64,000 bases of DNA from Herbidospora daliensis. GTDB taxonomy: Bacteria > Actinomycetota > Actinomycetes > Streptosporangiales > Streptosporangiaceae. The notes under the pieces are model-generated. The model saw only the letters and a list, made by a program, of their open reading frames with translations, made no database searches and had not been told where the DNA came from. The stretch is taken from contig NZ_BBXF01000009.1 of NCBI RefSeq assembly GCF_001570585.1, positions 1 through 64,000 on the forward strand, read 5' to 3'. This document shows, one piece after another, positions 43,795-52,403 of this stretch. Made by a program: the position numbers and the translations under genes. How positions within the stretch are numbered: the first letter of the stretch is position 1; each line of letters starts with the position of its first letter.

Positions 43795-46080
43795 TCAGAG
43801 GGCTCGACCGGGCTCCGACTCCGACGGCGGCGGGTTTTCCGGCTCCTCCTCCACCGGACAGGCGGGCGCGTCGAGCGTCACCGTCTGCGCGGCCGTGTCT
43901 CCTCCCGGCGACGCCGTCACGCTCACCTGGCGGACGTCCCGCGCCCCGCACGGGGCCTGCCGGTAGCCCGTCTGGAAGTCGCGGGTGTACTCCTTGTCCC
44001 CGCTCAGCTCGGCCGACGCGGTCGTCACGATCGGGTTGGTCTCCCGCTCGCCGACCCGGACCGTCCGGGTGAACGTCACCGTCAGCGTGATCGCCGCCGT
44101 GCTCCCCGAGGTCACCCGCACGGTCGCCACCGTGCCGTTCCACCCCGTCAGGGCGACCGACGGCGGGGCGCACTTCGGCCCGGTGACCTGTTTGCGGCTG
44201 GTCTGGACGCCGTTGGCCGCCGCCGGTTCGGTGGTGATCTGCACGACGTACGTCGCGGTCTGGCCGCAGGCCGGTTCGCCCAGGTCGGTGCGGGCGGTGA
44301 AGGAGTACTCCCGGTGCCCCGACAGGGTCGTGCTCGACGACTTGGTGAGCTCGCCGTCGCGGCCGAAGCGGGCCAGCACCTTCACCCGGCCGAGGCCGTC
44401 GGCCTTGAGGCGCACCCCGGCGGCCTTGCCGTCCCAGCCGGTGATCGTGACGTTCTCGACCGCCGGCGGCGGGCACGGGCCGCCCTTGACCGAGACGGTC
44501 TTCGAGGCCGCCTTGCCCGCTGAGGGCGAGGTCTCGACGGTGATGCGCCGGTAGGAGGTCGTACCGCAGGCGGGTGGGGTGAAGGCCTGCTGCACGACGG
44601 GGGCGTAGGCGGTCGCGCCCGCGAGCGGGACCACCTGCGGCGGCAGCGTGTCGAGCGCCGACTTGTCGGCGCCCTCGGCGAACCGGACCGTCATCGTGAC
44701 CTGGGCCGGGGTGGTCGCCGCGAGCCGGATCGTGGCCGACTGGCCGTCGAACGACTGGATGCCCAGGCCGGAGACCTTGAGCGGCGGCGGGGGAGCGGGG
44801 GTCGTCGGGCCGGCCGTGGCGGTCGCGGTGGCGGTCGCGGTGACCGTCGGCGTGGCGGAGCCGGGCGGCAGGACCGTCGACGGCTGCTCGGTGGTGGTCT
44901 CCTCCGCCGGCTCCTCGGTCGGCGGCTCCTCCTCCGGCGTGGCCGGGGGCGGGCTCTCCTCCTCCGGTACGGCCGTCGTCGGCTCCTCCTGGGCCGGGGT
45001 CTGCGTGGGCGGGCGTAACGTCGTGCCGCCCGCGACGGGGGTCTGGCCGTTGGCCGCCACCACGATCGCGATCACCACGGCCGCCACCAGCGACCCGGCG
45101 ATGGCGAACCTCGGCGCGAACCGGGTCAGCCGCTGGCTCAGGATCGTGCGCGCCAGCGAGGTGTTCACCTGCGGCGGGGGCGACGACGACTTGGCCAGCG
45201 GGAACATCAGCGCCATCAGCGTGGCCAGCTCGGCGAGGTGCCGCCGCCCGCGCTCCTCCCAGTCGCGCCCGTAGGCCGCCAGCGCGGCGAGCTCCAGGTC
45301 GGCGACGAACTGGTCGGCGGTCGGCGGCCGGGCCATTGGATCCTTGGCCATGCCGCGCCCGACCAGCGCCCGCACCGACGCCGGCACCTCCATCGTCGGG
45401 ATCGGCGCCCCCTGGTGCTGCCGCCGCAGGGTGCCCACGTCGAGCGAGTGGAAGGGCCGGTGCCCGGTCAGGCACTCGAAGAACACGCAGGTCGCCGCGT
45501 AGACGTCGGTCGCCGGGCTGGCCGGGTTCCCGGCCCACTGCTCCGGCGCCATGTACGACGGCGTGCCCGTCGCCTGCCCCGCCTCGCCGACGTGGCTGGC
45601 GATGCCGAAGTCGGCCAGCTTGCTGGTGCCGTCGGCCTGGACCAGCACGTTCTCGGGCTTGTAGTCGCGGTGCACCACGCCGTGGGCGTGCGCCGCCGAC
45701 AGGCCCAGCAGCGACCCCTTCAGCACCACCAGCGCCGCCTCGGGCGAGGTGTTGCCGTGCTCGGCCAGGATGCTCCGCAGCGACACCCCGTCGACGAGCT
45801 CCATCACGATGGCCGCCTCGCCCCGGGGCGACTGCACGTATTCGTACAGCCGCACCACGTTCGTGTTCTCCAGCTCGACCATGAGCCGGGCCTCACGCTG
45901 GAAGCTGGCCAGGAAGCCAGGGTCACGTCGCAGCGTCTCGCTCAGATACTTGATGGCGACATAGGCTCCGGTCGTCTCATAGGTCGCCAGCACGACCCGG
46001 CCGCCACCCCCGGCGCCGAGTTCGCGTACCTCCCGGTAGCCCGGGACCGTCCACGTGCTCAACTGCGAAGCCCCCTCCAT
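43795..46080 (-). CDS. Transmembrane Ser/Thr protein kinase with three ectodomain repeats
   Basis: A 761-aa PknB-type receptor kinase from ATG 46080; GTG 46104 would add 8 residues. The cytosolic kinase domain (~15-270) has a Gly-loop GAGGGGRVVL, Lys in VAIKYL, catalytic HRDYKPENVL, DFG and a GTPSYMAPEQ activation segment. A single TM helix (~335-355) is followed by a Pro/Thr/Glu-rich stalk. Three ~90-residue extracellular repeats follow, each with TGWxG…AxVR and a Cys pair (e.g. ACGTTSYRR…GGPCPPP). There are no PASTA domains, so it probably does not sense muropeptides in the PknB manner; the ligand is unknown. Confidence 0.9.
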   Translation of the reverse strand: MEGASQLSTWTVPGYREVRELGAGGGGRVVLATYETTGAYVAIKYLSETLRRDPGFLASFQREARLMVELENTNVVRLYEYVQSPRGEAAIVMELVDGVSLRSILAEHGNTSPEAALVVLKGSLLGLSAAHAHGVVHRDYKPENVLVQADGTSKLADFGIASHVGEAGQATGTPSYMAPEQWAGNPASPATDVYAATCVFFECLTGHRPFHSLDVGTLRRQHQGAPIPTMEVPASVRALVGRGMAKDPMARPPTADQFVADLELAALAAYGRDWEERGRRHLAELATLMALMFPLAKSSSPPPQVNTSLARTILSQRLTRFAPRFAIAGSLVAAVVIAIVVAANGQTPVAGGTTLRPPTQTPAQEEPTTAVPEEESPPPATPEEEPPTEEPAEETTTEQPSTVLPPGSATPTVTATATATATAGPTTPAPPPPLKVSGLGIQSFDGQSATIRLAATTPAQVTMTVRFAEGADKSALDTLPPQVVPLAGATAYAPVVQQAFTPPACGTTSYRRITVETSPSAGKAASKTVSVKGGPCPPPAVENVTITGWDGKAAGVRLKADGLGRVKVLARFGRDGELTKSSSTTLSGHREYSFTARTDLGEPACGQTATYVVQITTEPAAANGVQTSRKQVTGPKCAPPSVALTGWNGTVATVRVTSGSTAAITLTVTFTRTVRVGERETNPIVTTASAELSGDKEYTRDFQTGYRQAPCGARDVRQVSVTASPGGDTAAQTVTLDAPACPVEEEPENPPPSESEPGRAL

Positions 46081-46094
46081 CGGGCACCCGGCGC

Positions 46095-46173
46095 GAAATG
46101 TCACCTAACGCCGCGTACTCATACGAAGGTCTCACCGCATCGTCAGCTTGTCACCGGACTAGAAATGTCACCT
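46095..46173. repeat. 12-bp direct repeat pair upstream of the kinase
   Basis: GAAATGTCACCT occurs at 46095-46106 and again, identical, at 46162-46173, 67 bp apart; a partial GTCACC is at 46150. They sit in the ~340-bp divergent gap between the kinase and the response-regulator gene. CCGTATCGCG is also repeated at ~46319 and ~46380. These are candidate regulator sites; no other feature was seen in the gap. Confidence 0.45.
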
Positions 46174-46420
46174 TGTCGCTGCAAACCGGTTGGGCATAGG
46201 GCGTAACCGACAGTGGCGAAGCCCTGACCTGCGTCGTTGCCCTGACCTTGGCGAACAGGGCGCGAGCATTGATGTCCGTTGGCAATACTGGAGGGCAGAG
46301 GTGACCGGTATGCCCGGTCCGTATCGCGGACATGCGTAAATAGCGAAAAAGTTCGTCCGGATATCCCCTTGTCCAGGGCCGTATCGCGTGTCCAGAATCT
46401 AATTTTGGGGGTGGGACACC

Positions 46421-47029
46421 ATGATCAGAGTCGCCGTTGCCGACGATCACCCGCACGCACAGGCCGGGATCCGCCGCCTGCTGACCCGGATGCCCGAAGT
46501 GGGGTCGGTCGTCACCGCCCCGCCCGCCGACGCCGAGATCGACGTCGTCCTCCTGGCCCTCTACGGCGGCGACCGCCGCCCGGCCCTCACCGAGATCGAG
46601 GGGTGGGCGCCCCGGGCCCGCGTCCTGGTCACCGCCGCCGCGGGCGAGCCGGCCGACGTCGTCGACGCCCTCCAGGCGGGCGCGTCCGGCTATCTGCCCA
46701 GGAACACCACGCCCGAGGAGTTCCGGCACGCCGTCCTCCAGGCCGCCGCCGGCGGGTTCGCGCTCGGCCAGGGCCTGGCCTCGGTCCTGCGCGGCCAGCT
46801 CGCCTCGGCCACCTCGACGCTCTGCCTGCGGCCCGCGTTGTCGCCGCGCGAGACCGAGGCGCTGCGGCTCATCTCCACGGGCTGCACCCACCCCGAGGCG
46901 GCCAAGGCCATGAACGTCGAAGAGCTCTCCGTCGACCAACTGGTCGTCCGTATCCAGGTGAAACTGGGTTTCGGCAACCCCCGAGACCTCCGCCGGGTGA
47001 CCGAAGACCTGGGACTCCAAAGGCTCTGA
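46421..47029 (+). CDS. NarL/LuxR-type response regulator with degenerate receiver
   Basis: A 202-aa protein laid out like a NarL-family regulator: receiver (~1-120) plus HTH (~140-195). The acidic pocket Asp8-Asp9 (VADDHP) remains. The phospho-acceptor position reads DVVLLALYGG, with Ala46 in place of Asp, and the conserved Lys near GYLPRN is Arg. It therefore cannot be switched by ordinary phosphotransfer. The HTH is also diverged (SPRETEALRLISTG…SVDQLVVRIQVKLG). A GGGGTGG site precedes ATG 46421. It is divergent from the Ser/Thr kinase and probably co-transcribed with the next two genes. Confidence 0.85.
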   Translation: MIRVAVADDHPHAQAGIRRLLTRMPEVGSVVTAPPADAEIDVVLLALYGGDRRPALTEIEGWAPRARVLVTAAAGEPADVVDALQAGASGYLPRNTTPEEFRHAVLQAAAGGFALGQGLASVLRGQLASATSTLCLRPALSPRETEALRLISTGCTHPEAAKAMNVEELSVDQLVVRIQVKLGFGNPRDLRRVTEDLGLQRL

Positions 47030-47036
47030 GGGTTGC

Positions 47037-47471
47037 GTGTGGCTCGGCGTCGGGAAGACGCTGGGCCCAGTGGAACCGTACGAGAACGAGGAGCAGATCC
47101 GCCTGCACCTCGCGGCGATAGCCAGAAGAGCGGCCGGCCCCGAAGTCGTCGACGCTCTCCTCGCGCACGCCCGGGTCGCCCGTTCGCCGGCCTCGGTCGA
47201 CGGGGCGGTCCGCGCCGCGCGGCTGCTGTGCGAACACGACGCCCTCGAACACGGGGGCACGCTGGTGCGCGCCCTCCGATCGGGCGCCGACACCCTGATC
47301 CGCCGCCCCGCCATGGCGCTCCCGCTGGCCGAGGAGGCCGTCTCCCTGGCCCGCGGCCTGGGCGGCCCGCCGCTGATCGTCTCCCTGGCGACCCTGTCAC
47401 GGGTGCTCCGCGCGGCGGGGAAGGCGGCCGAGGCCGACGCCGCCGAGGCCGAAGCGGAGTCGCTATCGTGA
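47037..47471 (+). CDS. Hypothetical 144-aa helical protein
   Basis: GTG 47037 lies 7 nt after the response-regulator stop. The 144-residue, Ala-rich product is almost all helix. Residues ~60-140 show TPR-like spacing (a LPLAEEAVSLARGLGG…LATLSRVLRAAGKAAEADAA pattern), suggesting a scaffold or interaction module. There is no signal peptide. Tight spacing with the degenerate response regulator and with the hydrolase gene that follows 4 nt later indicates one transcript. Family not recognised beyond the TPR-like impression. Confidence 0.65.
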   Translation: MWLGVGKTLGPVEPYENEEQIRLHLAAIARRAAGPEVVDALLAHARVARSPASVDGAVRAARLLCEHDALEHGGTLVRALRSGADTLIRRPAMALPLAEEAVSLARGLGGPPLIVSLATLSRVLRAAGKAAEADAAEAEAESLS

Positions 47472-47475
47472 CGCG

Positions 47476-48684
47476 GTGACCGTTTCGCTGACCGACCACG
47501 TCTTCACCGTCCCGCTCGACCACGCCGATCCGTCCAAGGGCCTCATCGAGGTCTTCGCACGTGAGGCGGTCGACCCGAGACGCGCGGGCGACGACCTGCC
47601 GTGGCTGGTCTTCCTCCAGGGCGGCCCCGGCGGCAAGGCCCCCCGTCCGCTGGCCGGCGACGGCTGGCTCGGCCACCTGCTGCGCACCCACCGCGTGCTC
47701 CTGCTCGACCAGCGCGGCACCGGCCGCAGCAGCCCCGTGACGGCCAAGTCCCTCCCGCACCCCGACGGCCCCGAACTGGCCGCCTACCTGTCCCACTTCC
47801 GCGCCGACGCGATCGTCGACGACGCCGAGCACATCCGCCGCGCCCTCGGCGTCGACCGCTGGTCGACCCTGGGCCAGTCGTACGGCGGCTTCGTGACGCT
47901 GACGTACCTGTCGAAGGCCCCCGACTCCCTGTCGGCCTGCTACGTGACGGGCGGCCTGCCGGGCCTGCACGCCGACGCCGACGAGGTCTACCGCCGCACC
48001 TACCGCCGCGTGGCCGGCAAGCTCGACGGCTACTTCGCCCGCCACCCCGACGACCGCGCCCGCCTCGACGGCCTGCTCGCCTTCCTCGACCGCACCGACG
48101 TCCGCCTCCCCGACGGCGACCGCCTCACCCCCCACCGCCTGAAGTTCCTCGGCATGGAACTGGGCACCGGCAGCGGCGCCGAGTCCCTGCACTGGCTCCT
48201 GACCGAGGCGTGGGTCGGCGGCGAACTCTCCGACGAGTTCCTCTACCAGGTCATGGCCGACACGTCCTTCGCCGGCAGTCCCCTGTACGCGGTCATGCAC
48301 GAGTCCATCTACTCCCAGGGCGCCCCGACGAACTGGTCGGCCCACCGCCTGGCCCCCGACCTGCCCCTGACCGGCGAGATGATCTACCCCTGGATGTTCG
48401 ACGAGATCCGCGCCCTGCGGCCGTTCAGGGAGACGGCCCACTGCCTGGCCCAGATGACGTGGTCTCCCCTCTACGACCCGGAGCGCCTCGCTTCCAACGA
48501 GGTGCCGGTCGGCGCGGTCGTCTACTACGACGACATGTACGTGGACGAGGGCCTGTCGGCGCAGACGGCCCGCGAGGTCGCCAACGTGACGACGTGGGTG
48601 ACGAACGAGTGGGAACACGACGGGCTGCGGGTGTCGGGGGACACGGTCATCCGGAAGGTGATGGGCCTGATCCAGCCCAGGTGA
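47476..48684 (+). CDS. Proline iminopeptidase-like alpha/beta hydrolase
   Basis: A 402-aa cytosolic hydrolase of the peptidase S33 family. It has HGGP-type oxyanion motif LQGGPGGKAPRP, DQRGTGRSS, and the nucleophile elbow TLGQSYGGFVTL with the catalytic Ser. The C-terminal part contains YYDDMYVDEGLS (acid) and a final His in EWEHDGLRVSG. It likely removes N-terminal proline from small peptides. GTG 47476 follows the preceding stop by 4 nt. The gene ends 9 bp before the convergent MOSC gene. Confidence 0.88.
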   Translation: MTVSLTDHVFTVPLDHADPSKGLIEVFAREAVDPRRAGDDLPWLVFLQGGPGGKAPRPLAGDGWLGHLLRTHRVLLLDQRGTGRSSPVTAKSLPHPDGPELAAYLSHFRADAIVDDAEHIRRALGVDRWSTLGQSYGGFVTLTYLSKAPDSLSACYVTGGLPGLHADADEVYRRTYRRVAGKLDGYFARHPDDRARLDGLLAFLDRTDVRLPDGDRLTPHRLKFLGMELGTGSGAESLHWLLTEAWVGGELSDEFLYQVMADTSFAGSPLYAVMHESIYSQGAPTNWSAHRLAPDLPLTGEMIYPWMFDEIRALRPFRETAHCLAQMTWSPLYDPERLASNEVPVGAVVYYDDMYVDEGLSAQTAREVANVTTWVTNEWEHDGLRVSGDTVIRKVMGLIQPR

Positions 48685-48693
48685 GCGGCGGGG

Positions 48694-49479
48694 TCACGGT
48701 TCGGGTTCCCCCCAGACGTCCACCCGCACCTCGTCGCCGACCGCTATCGCGCCGGGCTTCAGCACACCGAACTTCACGCCGAAGGCGATCGTGCCCCGAG
48801 CGGTGCGCCGGTAGCCGGCGAGGGTGCGCAGCGGTTCCGGGCCCGCCTTCGTCCCGGACGTCTGCTCGATCATGGTGACGGCGCAGCGGATGGCCGGCTT
48901 CACGTAGAGCAGTTCGGTCTCCCCGACGCTGACGCGGCGCGCCCGGTCCTCGGTGTGCGGTTCGTCCCAGCCGTCGATCACGATGTTCGGGCGGAAGCGG
49001 TCGAGGGGCAGCGGGGTGGCCAGCTTCGTGTTGAGCAGCCGGAGGCTGGACAGGGAGAGGGCGTGCAGGGCGGAACTGTCGGCGTAGCTGAAGGCGCCGG
49101 CGAGCGGTACGCGGACGAGCCGGCTGTGGGCGCCGAGCAGCTCCGACAACCACCGGGCCGCCGCCTCGCCCTGGTCGATGCCCCAGGAGGCGGCGCCGAA
49201 CAGGTCGACCCGGCGCCGCGGACCGCGGACGTCCACGCGCACCTCCAGCGTCCCGGCGTCCGGGGCCTCAAGCGTGAGCCGTTCGCCGCCGTCGCCGACG
49301 GCCGGACGGATCACGGCCAGTCGTGGGTCCCGGCGCTGGCTGCGGTAGACGCCCTCGTCGCTGACGACCATGAAGCTGCGGTCATGCTCCAGCCCGGTGC
49401 TCGTCAGCGTCGTCCTGGTGACCGACGTGGCGGCGCATCCCTTGACGGGATAGCAGAGCAACTCGGCGACCTCGGGCAT
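48694..49479 (-). CDS. MOSC-domain protein (MOSC_N + MOSC)
   Basis: A 261-aa protein with the N-terminal beta-barrel MOSC_N domain (ELLCYPVKGCAATSV…LEHDRSFMVV) and a C-terminal MOSC domain (RFRPNIVIDG…RCAVTMIEQTSGTKAGPEPLRTLAGYR). The conserved Cys in KPAIRCAVT is the predicted molybdenum-cofactor sulfur-handling residue. Related proteins (mARC, YcbX) reduce N-hydroxylated compounds with Moco. An ATG start and tight spacing (12 bp) to the upstream MFS gene imply an operon. Confidence 0.9.
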   Translation of the reverse strand: MPEVAELLCYPVKGCAATSVTRTTLTSTGLEHDRSFMVVSDEGVYRSQRRDPRLAVIRPAVGDGGERLTLEAPDAGTLEVRVDVRGPRRRVDLFGAASWGIDQGEAAARWLSELLGAHSRLVRVPLAGAFSYADSSALHALSLSSLRLLNTKLATPLPLDRFRPNIVIDGWDEPHTEDRARRVSVGETELLYVKPAIRCAVTMIEQTSGTKAGPEPLRTLAGYRRTARGTIAFGVKFGVLKPGAIAVGDEVRVDVWGEPEP

Positions 49480-49491
49480 CAGCCGCTCCTC

Positions 49492-50724
49492 TCACGCACG
49501 TCGACCGGGCCGATAGGCGACGGCGGCCACGATGGTGCTCACCGCCGCAGCCGCCGAGGAGGCGGTGAACGCCGCCGTGCCGTCGTCGGAGGGCCCGGTC
49601 AGGCGGCCCGCGACGGCGGTGCCCAGGCCGTAACCGGTCCACATGAAGGTGTTGAGCCAGGCGAAGACCTCCGTGCGATAGCGGGCCGGGGCGTGTTCCG
49701 CCAGCAGCACGGGATGGATCGCGTCGCGGGGGCCCGTCACCAGCCCGATCGCGGTGACGAGCCCGGCCAGCACCAGGAGGTTCGGGGCATGGGCCCCGGC
49801 CAGCATGAGGGCGCCGTCCGCCAGGGGGATCACGATGAGCAGGCGTCTGCCGGAGACGGCCCACTGCCGGGCCCCGTAGCCGAGGGCGCCGACGAGCGCG
49901 CCGGCCGACAGAAGCCCCATCAGCACTCCCGCCGCCGGCGGCGAGCCGGACACGGTGGACTCGGCCACCGTGGCGACGCGCAGACAGCCGAAGGTGAACG
50001 TGCCGAAAGCGGCCAGTACCAGCACAGCCAGGGTGCACTGATCGCTGAGCGGGCCGATCAGCCGTGCCGTCCTCGACCCGTTCCGCCTGGACGGCGTGAG
50101 GACCGGCGCCCGGCGTACGGCAGGAGACAGGAGCGCGAGGAGGCCGCCGGCGAGCAGTGCCGCACCCGCCGCGGCGACCACCCCGTGCGCCGGCGTCACC
50201 AGCATCAGCGGCGGGACGAGCAGCGGGCCGAGGACGAACATCACCTCGTTGATCGCGTTGTCCATGGCGTAGGCGGTGTTCAACGACCCGGCGGGCACCA
50301 ACATGGGCCAGGCGCCCCTGATGACCGCCGCGACGGGAGGGGTGGTCGCGCCCAGCAGGACGGCGGCGCCACCCATCGTCGCCGGCCCGGCCCGGTGAGC
50401 GGCCAGAAGCAGGGCATAGGCGGCGGCGTGGACGGCGAGGTAGGCCGCGAGCGTCCGGCGCGGGCCGTTCCGGTCGGCAAGACGGCCTCCGAGCGGCGCG
50501 CACGCGGCCAGGGCGAGGGCGTGTCCGGTGAGGACCAGACCGGCCGTCGCGTAGGAGCCGGAACGGTCGAGGGCGGACAACATCAGTGCGAGGCTGAGTA
50601 CGGGAGTGCTCAACCGCACGAGGACCTCCACGGACAGCAGAAAAGGCACCCCCGGGCTGGACAGCACGCGGCGATAGGACGCGATCACGACATCCCCGTT
50701 ACCATCAAGTCGGATTTTGCTCAT
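49492..50724 (-). CDS. MFS transporter
   Basis: A 410-aa membrane protein with ~12 hydrophobic segments, a motif-A-like loop PLGGRLADRNGPRRTL between TM2 and TM3, and no large soluble domain. It is probably a drug or metabolite exporter of unknown substrate. The ATG at 50724 shares the palindrome CATG (50722-50725) with the ATG of the divergent CGNR gene. An internal GTG 50690, 5 nt after GGGGA, is a credible alternative start that would clear the overlap. It is co-directional with the MOSC gene. Confidence 0.87.
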   Translation of the reverse strand: MSKIRLDGNGDVVIASYRRVLSSPGVPFLLSVEVLVRLSTPVLSLALMLSALDRSGSYATAGLVLTGHALALAACAPLGGRLADRNGPRRTLAAYLAVHAAAYALLLAAHRAGPATMGGAAVLLGATTPPVAAVIRGAWPMLVPAGSLNTAYAMDNAINEVMFVLGPLLVPPLMLVTPAHGVVAAAGAALLAGGLLALLSPAVRRAPVLTPSRRNGSRTARLIGPLSDQCTLAVLVLAAFGTFTFGCLRVATVAESTVSGSPPAAGVLMGLLSAGALVGALGYGARQWAVSGRRLLIVIPLADGALMLAGAHAPNLLVLAGLVTAIGLVTGPRDAIHPVLLAEHAPARYRTEVFAWLNTFMWTGYGLGTAVAGRLTGPSDDGTAAFTASSAAAAVSTIVAAVAYRPGRRA

Positions 50725-51316
50725 GACAACACGGAGGGGTGTTACCGGTCAATTGGAAATAGCCTGTAACGTCACCCGGCAGGTTCCCCTGATCGCCGAT
50801 CTGGTCAACATGGCGACCTCCCAGCGACGAGGGGGCGTCCCGACGCCGTGCCCGCGCGACGCTGACCTGGTGGCGGCGTTCGCCGCCGCGGCCGGTGACC
50901 GCGCCGGGACGGACCTGCGCGACGACCCCGCCGCGGGCGCGCAGCTCGCCGAGCTGGCCGGCGAACTGCGCGCTGCGTTGCTGGCGGAGCATGCCGCCGA
51001 CCAGGCGGCGCGCATCAACGCGATGATCCGGAGATACCGCGCGCAGCCCTACCTCGTCGAGGACGTGGGTCAGCCGTTCCACCTGCACTTCCATGGGCAG
51101 GGCGGCACCCGAGTCCAGGCGATGGGCGGCGAGTTCGCCACCGCGCTGGCACTGATCGTCGATGGCTACGGCACCGGCAGGTTCGGGCAGTGCGCGGCCG
51201 ACCGGTGCGATGCCATCTACATCGACCTCACGCGCAACGGATCGCGCCGATACTGCGGCGCCGCCTGCACCGCCCGTGCCAAGACGGCCGCCTACCGCGG
51301 GCGTCGGCGGGGCTGA
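50723..51316 (+). CDS. CGNR zinc-finger protein (ABATE + CGNR)
   Basis: A 197-aa putative transcription factor. The N-terminal ABATE domain begins around PLIADLVNMATSQRRG, and the C-terminal CGNR zinc finger has C-x4-C…C-x3-C ligands (FGQCAADRCDAIYIDLTRNGSRRYCGAACTAR). The canonical 'CGNR' reads YCGAAC here, a common variation. Such proteins are small stress regulators abundant in actinomycetes. It is divergent from the MFS gene and is its likely regulator. Start at ATG 50723 (TTG 50717 possible); no ribosome site. Confidence 0.85.
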   Translation: MTTRRGVTGQLEIACNVTRQVPLIADLVNMATSQRRGGVPTPCPRDADLVAAFAAAAGDRAGTDLRDDPAAGAQLAELAGELRAALLAEHAADQAARINAMIRRYRAQPYLVEDVGQPFHLHFHGQGGTRVQAMGGEFATALALIVDGYGTGRFGQCAADRCDAIYIDLTRNGSRRYCGAACTARAKTAAYRGRRRG

Positions 51317-51322
51317 GGGAGA

Positions 51323-52288
51323 TCAGGTTCCGCCGGGTTCTCCGCCCACGTCGGTGAGCACGTCGGTGAGCACGTCGAGCAGCGCCGTCACGGCCGGGAG
51401 CCGGAACGGCGGTGCGAGGGCCGCCGCGTACAGCGCGCGGGGCGGAAGCGGGGGAAGGGGCGGCCGCAGCACCACCTCGGGATGCGCGGCGCTCCGCGCC
51501 AGCGTGGGTACGAGCATCACGCCGGACCCGCCCGCGACGAGTGCCTGCTTGCCGGACCAGTCGTCGCAGAAGAACCCGATCCGAGGCGGGCGGCCGAGTG
51601 CTTCGGCGAGCTGGGGCACCGGGCCGAAGCAGTCGGGGAAGCCCCCCTCGATCCACACTTCCTCCCGCAGGTCCGACAGCCGGACGTGGTCGTGCCCGGC
51701 CAGGCGATGCCCGGCGGGCAAGGCGACCTGGAAATCCTCCTCCAGCAGGGGGAGCAGGTCGACCGTGGTGAGCTCGCCGGGGTCCAGAGGCTTGGCGGCA
51801 GGGTCGTGCCTGGCCGCGGGCACGTCGGCGTACAGGTTCCAGGCGGTGACCAGGGCCAGGTCGATCCGGCCGTCCTCGATCGCGGGCAGCGCCCCCATGG
51901 GGTCGTCCTGCACCAGGCTCAGGCTGACGCCGGGATGGCTTCGGCTGAAGCGCCGGATGACCTCCGGCATGAACCAGGTGTTGGCACTGGAGAACGCCGA
52001 CAGGCGGAGATGTCCGGCCTCGCCGTTCGTGAAGGCGCCGACCCGCAGTTCCAGCGCCCGCAGGCGCGCCAGGATGTCGCGCGCCTGCTCGGCGACGATC
52101 TCGCCGGCCGCGGTCGCCTTGACCCCGCGCGCGGTTCGCCGGAAGAGCCCTACGCCGAGCCTGCGTTCCAGGCCGCCGATCTGGCGCGACACGGCCGGCT
52201 GGGTCATCGACAGGGCCTCGGCCGCCGCGGAGAAGGAACCGCGCTTCGCCACCTCGACCATCACCTGCAAAGTCCAGGGGTCAAGCAT
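51323..52288 (-). CDS. LysR-family transcriptional regulator
   Basis: A 321-aa LTTR. The winged HTH is at residues 1-60 (LQVMVEVAKRGSFSAAAEALSMTQPAVSRQIGGLERRLG), followed by a two-lobe effector domain. Near the C-terminus the sequence LDVLTDVLTDVG shows a tiny in-frame duplication also visible in DNA (GTCGGTGAGCAC twice at ~51350). It is divergent from the saccharopine-dehydrogenase-like gene at 52404, with palindromic motifs between. It probably activates that two-gene operon. Confidence 0.93.
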   Translation of the reverse strand: MLDPWTLQVMVEVAKRGSFSAAAEALSMTQPAVSRQIGGLERRLGVGLFRRTARGVKATAAGEIVAEQARDILARLRALELRVGAFTNGEAGHLRLSAFSSANTWFMPEVIRRFSRSHPGVSLSLVQDDPMGALPAIEDGRIDLALVTAWNLYADVPAARHDPAAKPLDPGELTTVDLLPLLEEDFQVALPAGHRLAGHDHVRLSDLREEVWIEGGFPDCFGPVPQLAEALGRPPRIGFFCDDWSGKQALVAGGSGVMLVPTLARSAAHPEVVLRPPLPPLPPRALYAAALAPPFRLPAVTALLDVLTDVLTDVGGEPGGT

Positions 52289-52302
52289 GGATGAATCGTC
52301 CC

Positions 52303-52316
52303 ATGCAGTGCATGCA
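52303..52316. promoter_or_regulatory. LysR-type operator candidates
   Basis: ATGCAGTGCAT (52303-52313) and the overlapping palindrome TGCATGCA (52309-52316) lie 15-30 bp upstream of the LysR start in the divergent gap, where LysR proteins usually bind. A further TGTGTGCATA lies at 52340-52349. Confidence 0.5.
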
Positions 52317-52403
52317 TGTCAATCATGAAATATCTGCAGTTGTGTGCATATCTGGGCCGCGCAAGCCTGAGGACCTCAACGTTTTTCCCCAAAAGGAATT
52401 CTC

